Shown here: in pieces, positions 6,052-11,097 of the stretch
Layout of the letters: each line of letters starts with the position of its first letter
Position numbering within the stretch: the stretch's first letter is position 1
Assembly (NCBI GenBank): GCA_023436825.1
Contig: JAEZHS010000208.1
Coordinates: forward strand, 1 to 11,097
DNA: 11,097 nucleotides
Direction: 5' to 3'
Source: Pseudomonadota bacterium
GTDB taxonomy: Bacteria > Pseudomonadota > Alphaproteobacteria > Reyranellales > Reyranellaceae
The notes under the pieces: model-generated
What the model was told of the DNA's origin: nothing
The model's database searches: none
Seen by the model: only the letters and a program-made list of their open reading frames with translations
Made by a program: the position numbers and the translations under genes

Positions 6052-7680
6052 TCAGCGCCTACGTTCGGCATCCATCCGCCGCAGCTCACGCCGCATGATC
6101 TTGCCGGTCGTCGTGAGCGGCAGCTCGGCCACGAACTCGACCTCGCGCGGATATTCGTGGGCGGCGAGGCGGGTCTTCACGAAGGTGGCGAGGTCGGCCT
6201 TGAGCGCGTCGGTGCCGACGATCTCGGGCCGGAGCTGCACGAAGGCCTTCACGATCTCGGTGCGCACCTTGTCGGGCACGCCGACCACGCCGACCATGGC
6301 GACGGCGGGATGGCGCATCAGGCATTCCTCGATCTCGCCCGGGCCGATGCGGTAGCCGCCCGAGGTGATGACGTCGTCGTCGCGGCTCTTGAAGAAGACG
6401 TAGCCGTCCTCGTCGATGCGGCCGAGATCGCCGGTCAGCAACCAGTCGCCGGCAAACTTCTTCGCCGTCGCCTCGGGATTGCGCCAGTACTCCAGCATGA
6501 CGATGGGATCGTGGCGGAAGCCGGCGATCTGGCCTTCCTCGCCAGGTTCGAGCAGGTTGCCGTCGTTGTCGACGATAGCGACCTTGCGGCCGGGGCAGGC
6601 GCGGCCGCACGAGCCCGGCCGCACTGGAAACCACTCCGGCGAGTTCAGCAGCATCAGGTTCATCTCGGTCTGGCCGTAACCCTCCGAGATGGTGGTGCCG
6701 AAGGTGTCGCGGCCCCAGTCGAGCAGTTCCTCGCCCATCGCCTCGCCGCCGGTGCTGATGGCGCGCAGGTCGTACTTCCAGCGGTCGCGCGGCTTGTGGA
6801 CCTGGCGCATCATCTTGAGTGCCGTCGGCGGGATGAAGGCGACGCCGACGCGATGGCGGTCGAGCAGGGCGAAGGCACGCTCGGGATCGAACTTGGCGAA
6901 GCGATGCGCCACCACCGGCGTGCCGTAGAACCAGGCGGGGAACAGCGCGTCGAACAGGCCGGCGATCCATGCCCATTCGGCCGGCGTCCACATCACCTCG
7001 TTGCCCTGCGGCCACTGGCTGAGCCACTGCTCGACCGGCGGGATCGAGCCCAGCAGCACGCGATGGGCATGCAAGGCACCCTTGGGCTGGCCGGTCGTGC
7101 CCGAGGTGTAGATCAGCAGGGCCGGGTCCTCGGCCATCGTGTCGACCGTGGCGAAGCTGTCGGACGCCGCGCCCAGCAGGCGGTCCCAGTCGAGGAAAGC
7201 GCTGCCGTTGGCGCCGCCGCCGATTGCTATAACGGTCTTGAGATGCGGCAGGCGATCGCGCACCGCCAGCACCTTGGGCAGCTGGCTCATGTCGGTGATC
7301 ACGGTCGAGGCCTCGGCGTTGGCCAGGCGATATTCCAGCGCTTCCTCGCCGAACAGCGTGAACAGCGGCAGCACCACGGCGCCCATGCGATAGGCGGCGA
7401 TATGGCAGATCGTGAGCTCGGCGCTCTGGCTCAGGAACACGCCGATGCGGTCGCCCTTGCCGATGCCCCTGGCGGAAAGCGCGTTGGCGAGCCGCGAGCT
7501 CGCGGCCAGCAGCTGGCCGAAGGTCCAGTTGCGCACGCTACCGTCGGCCGCCTCGACGATCAAAGCCAGCGCCTCGCTTGGATGACGCTCGCAGACGGCG
7601 CGGCCGATGTTGAAGCGTTCGGGCCTGGGCCAGCGGAACTGGCGCATTGCCTCGTCGTAGGGAAGGCCGCGCGGGATCAT
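6052..7680 (-). CDS. AMP-forming acyl-CoA synthetase (medium-chain/ACSM-like)
   Basis: A 542-residue cytoplasmic member of the ANL superfamily that activates a carboxylic acid with ATP to an acyl-adenylate and then to acyl-CoA. Motifs in order: phosphate-binding LLIYTSGTTGQPKG (188-201), STGGEAM (309-315), YGQTE (335-339), TGD (416-418), the hinge KSRDDDVI (431-438), GGYRIGPGEIE (441-451) and the catalytic lysine K527 in TTTGKIMRREL. The GYRIGP form and overall length resemble medium-chain (ACSM/MACS-like) enzymes; aryl or branched acids remain possible. The ATG at 7680 lies one base after the TGA of the upstream gene (TGACATG) with no clear ribosome site of its own, so translation is probably coupled. 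Element copy B follows the stop. The enzyme class is firm, the substrate unknown. Confidence 0.92.
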   Translation of the reverse strand: MIPRGLPYDEAMRQFRWPRPERFNIGRAVCERHPSEALALIVEAADGSVRNWTFGQLLAASSRLANALSARGIGKGDRIGVFLSQSAELTICHIAAYRMGAVVLPLFTLFGEEALEYRLANAEASTVITDMSQLPKVLAVRDRLPHLKTVIAIGGGANGSAFLDWDRLLGAASDSFATVDTMAEDPALLIYTSGTTGQPKGALHAHRVLLGSIPPVEQWLSQWPQGNEVMWTPAEWAWIAGLFDALFPAWFYGTPVVAHRFAKFDPERAFALLDRHRVGVAFIPPTALKMMRQVHKPRDRWKYDLRAISTGGEAMGEELLDWGRDTFGTTISEGYGQTEMNLMLLNSPEWFPVRPGSCGRACPGRKVAIVDNDGNLLEPGEEGQIAGFRHDPIVMLEYWRNPEATAKKFAGDWLLTGDLGRIDEDGYVFFKSRDDDVITSGGYRIGPGEIEECLMRHPAVAMVGVVGVPDKVRTEIVKAFVQLRPEIVGTDALKADLATFVKTRLAAHEYPREVEFVAELPLTTTGKIMRRELRRMDAERRR

Positions 7681-7681
7681 G

Positions 7682-8893
7682 TCAATGATTTACGCGGTTG
7701 ATGACCCGTCCCGCCAGCAATTCCTGCGGCGACGGCTCCCAGATCTCGTCGGGCGGCGTGGCGAAGACACGGTCGACGAATCGCGGAGCGAGCTTTGCGG
7801 TGTGGAGCAGGAACCGTCGCAGGTCGCGGTTGGTCTCGAACAGGTCGTTGTCGCTGAGGCCGGGAAAGCTGCCGCGATGGAAGCCGAGCCGGCCGCCCGG
7901 CGAAATGCTGCGCTCGACGCCGCCCAGGAAGGCGAACGCGCAGGCCGAGGCGCATTCGTCGTCGACGCGGGTCGCGAGCTTGCGTTCCTGGAACATGTCG
8001 TAGAGATCGAAGCCGACGGAAAGGCGCCCGCCCGGACCGGCCAGCACGACGGTGCGGATGCCGGGATTCTGGTCGAGCGCGCGGCGCACCAGTTCCTCGC
8101 CGCCCAGGCCGTACGAGCCCTCGACGTAGAGCGTGCTGCCGTCGGCGCCGACCCGCACGGAGAGCTGGTTCAGGGCCGTGTCGCCCGTATAGATGTTCCA
8201 CATCTCCCCGAGCGCGGGCACCGCGCGATCGACCAGGAGGGCGCCGACGGCGACGATCGCCGCGGCCGCGGCGCCGGATGTCGCGGCGAATGCCCAGCGT
8301 CCGCCGACACGACGTGCCGCGACGGCCACCAGGCCGATCTGGTGGATCGCGAAGGCCGACGCCACGGCGCACAGCACGGCGGGAATGACGATGTGCGAGA
8401 GCCTGACATCGTCGCCGATGAACACGGCGGCCGAGATGCTGCCGAACCCGAGCAGGAGCGCCACGGCCGCCCAGGTGCCGCGGAAGTACAGGGTCTGCGG
8501 CAGCGAGGCGGCGCCATCCCGCCACAGCGGCACGCCCAGATTGTCGAGATAGTCGCCGGCGCGCTGCAGCGGTCCGTTGCGGATGCGCTTGCGCCCACCC
8601 GCGAATCCCGGCCAGCGGAGTTCGCCGAGATGCATCGCCCGGGCCGCGGCTGCGGCGTGGGCGAGCAGGGCGCGGCGTTGCCGGTTGTCGCCGACCAGAT
8701 GCTCGACGGCGATGTGGTCGGCCATCTGCCTGAGGTCGATCACGGCAGCGGGTTGGCCGGCCGCGCCGTCGATCACGAACACGGCGCGATCGTCCGACTC
8801 GGTGGGGATAATCGTGGGCGAAAGTGCGGCGATGGCGATGGCATCGGCACTCGTGGCTCGGCGAGGATGGGGATAGGGGCGGGGTGTTCCCAT
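7682..8893 (-). CDS. Membrane-anchored ClpP/COG3904-like protein, possible serine protease
   Basis: A 403-residue protein from ATG 8893. Residues 1-135 are a charged region I do not recognise. Three hydrophobic segments at about 139-159, 168-192 and 200-221 anchor it in the inner membrane. Residues about 243-380 look like the ClpP/crotonase-fold COG3904 group: IRTVVLAGPGGRLSVGFDL (GG at 288-289, oxyanion region), then ECASACAFAFLGG with candidate nucleophile S316 between C314 and C318, and LGFHR with conserved H339. This domain probably faces the periplasm. The start is uncertain: ATG 8725 (residue 57), with an AGG 5 nt upstream, is an alternative; 8893 has little ribosome site. It forms a one-base-spaced unit with the acyl-CoA synthetase and diverges from the molybdoenzyme. 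Fold family is likely; proteolytic activity is inferred. Confidence 0.75.
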   Translation of the reverse strand: MGTPRPYPHPRRATSADAIAIAALSPTIIPTESDDRAVFVIDGAAGQPAAVIDLRQMADHIAVEHLVGDNRQRRALLAHAAAAARAMHLGELRWPGFAGGRKRIRNGPLQRAGDYLDNLGVPLWRDGAASLPQTLYFRGTWAAVALLLGFGSISAAVFIGDDVRLSHIVIPAVLCAVASAFAIHQIGLVAVAARRVGGRWAFAATSGAAAAAIVAVGALLVDRAVPALGEMWNIYTGDTALNQLSVRVGADGSTLYVEGSYGLGGEELVRRALDQNPGIRTVVLAGPGGRLSVGFDLYDMFQERKLATRVDDECASACAFAFLGGVERSISPGGRLGFHRGSFPGLSDNDLFETNRDLRRFLLHTAKLAPRFVDRVFATPPDEIWEPSPQELLAGRVINRVNH

Positions 8894-8940
8894 GGGCTGG
8901 CGCGCGGTACACTGCGGTACTTTTTGCGGAGCGTCTAGGA
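8894..8940. promoter_or_regulatory. Compact divergent intergenic region with spaced direct repeats
   Basis: Only 47 bp separate the two divergent start codons if both are right. It contains GCGGTAC at 8904-8910 and again at 8914-8920, exactly 10 bp apart, with GCGGA at 8926-8930. One-helical-turn spacing suits an operator, but no regulator is known here. GGAG (8928-8931) lies 9 nt before ATG 8941 and serves as its ribosome site. I see no good -35/-10 pair. Confidence 0.35.
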
Positions 8941-10248
8941 ATGTCCCCCGACGATCATGCCTTTGCACCCGACGTAGCTCGTGCAGGGGCCAGGAAGATT
9001 GAATCCGGCGTCACCGTCGTGCCGTCGGTGTGCCCGCACGACTGCACCAGCACCTGCGCGCTGGATGTCGAGCGGCTGGACGCCAGGCGCATCGGCCGGG
9101 TGCGCGGCTCGATGCGCAACGACTACACCGCCGGGGTGATCTGCGAGAAGGTCGCGCGCTACGCCGAGCGCATCCATCATCCCGACCGGCTGATGAAGCC
9201 GCTGCGCCGGGTCGGGCCGAAGGGCTCCAAGCAGTTCGCCGAGATCTCGTGGCAGGACGCGCTCGACATCGTCGCCGAGCAGTTCATTGCCAAGGCGCGC
9301 CAGCACGGCACCGAGGCCGTGTGGCCCTACTACTATGCCGGCACGATGGGGCTGGTGCAGCGCGACGGCATCAACCGGTTGCGCCACGCCATGAGGTACT
9401 CGCGCTACTTCTCGACCATCTGCGTGACGCTCTCCGATACCGGCTGGATCGCCGGCGTCGGCGCCAAGCGCGGCGCCGACGTGCGCGAGGTCGACGAGCA
9501 TTCCGATCTGGTCGTGATCTGGGGCGGCAATCCGGTGAACACCCAGGTCAATGTCATGACCCACGCCATGAAGGCGAAGAAGCGCGGGGCGAAGCTGGTC
9601 GTGGTCGATCCCTATCGCACCGGCACGGCCGACCAGGCCGACATCCATCTCGCCGTGCGCCCCGGCACCGACGGCGCGCTCGCGGTCGCGGTCATGCATG
9701 TCCTGTTCAAGGAAGGCTATGCCGACTGGGATTACCTGCGCCGCTACACCGACGCGCCGGACGAGCTCGCCGCGCACGTGGCGACGCGCACGCCGGAATG
9801 GGCGGCGAAGATCACCGGTCTGTCGGTCGAGGAGATCGTCTCCTTCGCGCGCCTGTACGGGCAGACCAAGGCGTCGTTCATCCGCTGCCACCACGGGTTC
9901 AGCCGCAGCCGCAACGGTGCGGCCAACATGCATGCCGTGACCTGCCTGCCGGCGGTGACCGGTGCGTGGAAGGTCAAGGGCGGCGGGGCGCTCTACGGCC
10001 ATACCGGCATGTACCCGATCAAGAAGACGCTGATCGAAGGGCTCGACGTGGTCGACACCTCGATCCGCGATCTCGACCAGTCGCGCCTGGGGCCGATCCT
10101 GACCGGCGACCGCGAGGCCCTGAAGAACGGACCGCCGGTGACGGCGATGCTGATCCAGAACACCAACCCGGCGATGGTCTGTCCCGAGCTCGAACTGGTG
10201 CACAAGGGCTTCGCCCGCGACGACCTGTTCACCTGCGTGCACGAGTAG
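8941..10248 (+). CDS. Molybdopterin oxidoreductase, N-terminal part, ended early by an amber codon
   Basis: Encodes 435 residues of a bis-MGD (DMSO reductase family) oxidoreductase. A 4Fe-4S site is made by C31, C35 and C39 (CPHDCTSTC) and C68 (GVICEKV). The molybdopterin domain follows: EISWQDALDIVAEQF near 100, the Mo-site region TICVTLSDTG near 160, VVIWGGNPVNTQVN, VVVDPYRTGTADQAD, and LIQNTNPAMVCPE near 405. It stops at TAG 10246-10248 inside the normally continuous segment DLFTCVHE-[stop]-FMTETAAFADIVLPAT, where relatives have glutamine. Without the C-terminal part, the cofactor-binding domain is missing, so this fragment alone is unlikely to be active. ATG 8941 is chosen for the GGAG upstream. 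The exact substrate is unknown. No signal for export (twin-arginine) is seen. Confidence 0.85.
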   Translation: MSPDDHAFAPDVARAGARKIESGVTVVPSVCPHDCTSTCALDVERLDARRIGRVRGSMRNDYTAGVICEKVARYAERIHHPDRLMKPLRRVGPKGSKQFAEISWQDALDIVAEQFIAKARQHGTEAVWPYYYAGTMGLVQRDGINRLRHAMRYSRYFSTICVTLSDTGWIAGVGAKRGADVREVDEHSDLVVIWGGNPVNTQVNVMTHAMKAKKRGAKLVVVDPYRTGTADQADIHLAVRPGTDGALAVAVMHVLFKEGYADWDYLRRYTDAPDELAAHVATRTPEWAAKITGLSVEEIVSFARLYGQTKASFIRCHHGFSRSRNGAANMHAVTCLPAVTGAWKVKGGGALYGHTGMYPIKKTLIEGLDVVDTSIRDLDQSRLGPILTGDREALKNGPPVTAMLIQNTNPAMVCPELELVHKGFARDDLFTCVHE

Positions 10249-10251
10249 TTC

Positions 10252-11061
10252 ATGACCGAAACGGCGGCCTTCGCCGACATCGTGCTGCCGGCCACGATGT
10301 TCCTCGAGCACGACGATTTCTATACGGCGAGCGGCCACACCTTCTTCCAGGTGACCAAGGCCGTGATCGAGCCGCCCGGCGAATGCCGCGAGAACCACTA
10401 TGTGATCTCCGAGCTGGCCAGGCGACTGGGGGCGAAGCATCGCGGCTTCGACATGACGCCGTGGGAGATCATGGACGAATCGCTGCGCGAGTCCGGCATG
10501 TGGGACGCCGAGACCAACTGGCGCAAGGGCGGCCAGGACTTCCATCTCGGCTTCGAGACCTCGCACTTCCTCGACGGCTTCGCCTGGCCCGACAAGAAGT
10601 TCCGCTTCAAGCCCGACTGGGCGGCCTGGGGCCCGCGCGGCAAGGAGATGCCGGCGCTGCCGGATCATTTCGACGTCATCGACAACCCGACGCCGGACAA
10701 GCCCTTCCGCATGGTCGCCGCACCCGCGCGCACCTTCCTCAACTCGACCTTCACCGAGACTCCGAGCAGCCTGAAGCGCGAGGTCCGGCCGACGGTGATG
10801 ATGAATCCCGAGGAGTGCGCGGCGCTCGGCTTCGCCGAGGGCGACCGGCTCGAGATCGGCAACGATCGCGGCAAGACCATCGTGCACTGCAAGCCCCGCG
10901 CCGGGCAGCAGAAGGGTGTCGTCGTGGTCGAGGGCATCTGGCCCAACCGCAACTTCGAGACCGGCATCGGCATCAATGCGCTGACCTCGGCCGATCCCGG
11001 CTGGCCCAACGGCGGCGCGGTGTTCCACGACACCGCCGTCTGGATTCGGAAGCCTTTGTGA
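10252..11061 (+). CDS. Molybdopterin oxidoreductase, C-terminal part (dinucleotide-binding domain)
   Basis: A 269-residue frame that continues the preceding one without any shift: one TTC codon separates the amber stop from this ATG. Residues 1-30 (TETAAFADIVLPATMFLEHDD) finish the central molybdopterin domain. Residues from about 150 form the molydop-binding beta barrel (NPEECAALGFAEGDRLEIGNDRG, VVVVEGIWPNRNFETG, GGAVFHDTAVWI). ATG 10252 is an ordinary internal methionine of the family, with only a weak GAG ahead of it. Independent translation would need reinitiation after the TAG. Whether a two-piece enzyme could assemble is unknown. The domain call is firm; its status as a separate gene is doubtful. 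Confidence 0.7.
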   Translation: MTETAAFADIVLPATMFLEHDDFYTASGHTFFQVTKAVIEPPGECRENHYVISELARRLGAKHRGFDMTPWEIMDESLRESGMWDAETNWRKGGQDFHLGFETSHFLDGFAWPDKKFRFKPDWAAWGPRGKEMPALPDHFDVIDNPTPDKPFRMVAAPARTFLNSTFTETPSSLKREVRPTVMMNPEECAALGFAEGDRLEIGNDRGKTIVHCKPRAGQQKGVVVVEGIWPNRNFETGIGINALTSADPGWPNGGAVFHDTAVWIRKPL

Positions 11062-11067
11062 TGGCTT

Positions 11068-11097
11068 CCGTCATCCCGAGCGGAGGCGCCCGAAGGG
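11068..11097. repeat. Palindromic MITE/REP-like element, copy C (cut by the window edge)
   Basis: CCGTCATCCCGAGCGGA followed by GGCGCCCGAAGGG repeats the left arm of copies A and B in the same orientation, with one base different. It starts 6 bp after the molybdoenzyme stop. The outer CTATYGC-type end seen in the other two copies is absent on its left side. Confidence 0.75.

Larger units (their letters stand above)
8941..11061 (+). pseudogene. Whole molybdopterin oxidoreductase reading frame interrupted by TAG at codon 436
   Basis: Apart from the single amber codon at 10246-10248 the frame is open for 706 codons, the usual size for this family, with no other damage seen. CAG to TAG is a single C-to-T change at a conserved glutamine. 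This points to a recent nonsense mutation, a sequencing error, or a suppressed stop; I favour the first two. TAG also ends the intact DUF882 gene in this window, so the codon does act as a stop here. Confidence 0.65.

Noticed and set aside
5998..7701. Long plus-strand frame opposite the acyl-CoA synthetase gene
   Set aside because: Antisense shadow; all ANL-family motifs are in the minus frame.
10246..10248. Reassigned UAG (pyrrolysine-like recoding) in the molybdoenzyme
   Set aside because: The DUF882 gene in this window ends properly at TAG, relatives have an ordinary glutamine here, and nothing in the window suggests recoding machinery.
8935..11028. Long open frame (about 700 codons) on the minus strand opposite the molybdoenzyme
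   Set aside because: Shadow of high-GC coding sequence; the plus strand has clear family motifs and the minus translation is His/Arg/Gly-rich with no recognisable domain.

Overview
The window is GC-rich throughout, with coding patterns and gene families typical of a soil or freshwater alphaproteobacterium (Rhodospirillales/Hyphomicrobiales type, Reyranella- or Bradyrhizobium-like). Pointers are a class III cyclase fused to TolB-N and TPR modules, a solitary BioY, a bis-MGD molybdoenzyme, and dispersed palindromic repeats that start with a GTCATCCCGA motif. The genus is an inference; no rRNA or tRNA gene is present to fix it.

Layout. 1-162: no convincing gene. 163-876 (-): secreted DUF882/M15-type zinc peptidase. 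1092-2978 (-): adenylate/guanylate cyclase with TolB-N and TPR regions. 3110-3279: a 170-bp palindromic, MITE-like element (copy A) between divergent genes. 3396-4793 (+): DUF3987 P-loop protein with its own sigma70-like promoter, followed by a 9-bp tandem repeat and a strong hairpin. 4930-5520 (-): biotin transporter BioY. 5521-6051: a non-coding gap holding a REP-like palindrome and copy B of the element. 6052-7680 and 7682-8893 (both -): a two-gene unit, a membrane-anchored ClpP/COG3904-type protein followed after one base by a medium-chain-type acyl-CoA synthetase. 8941-11061 (+): a molybdopterin oxidoreductase reading frame broken by one in-frame amber codon at 10246-10248. 11068-end: the start of copy C of the element.

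How the genes relate. The genes look like mostly independent housekeeping or accessory units, not one system. The clear functional links are the coupled protease-like/acyl-CoA synthetase pair, and its divergent arrangement with the molybdoenzyme across a gap of only about 47 bp. The points most worth following up are the amber-interrupted molybdoenzyme, the folded architecture of the repeat family with paired changes between arms, the coupled membrane-protease/ligase pair, and the DUF3987 gene with repeat-bearing sequence just past its stop codon. I did not find a CRISPR array, integrase, transposase or recognisable defence cassette.
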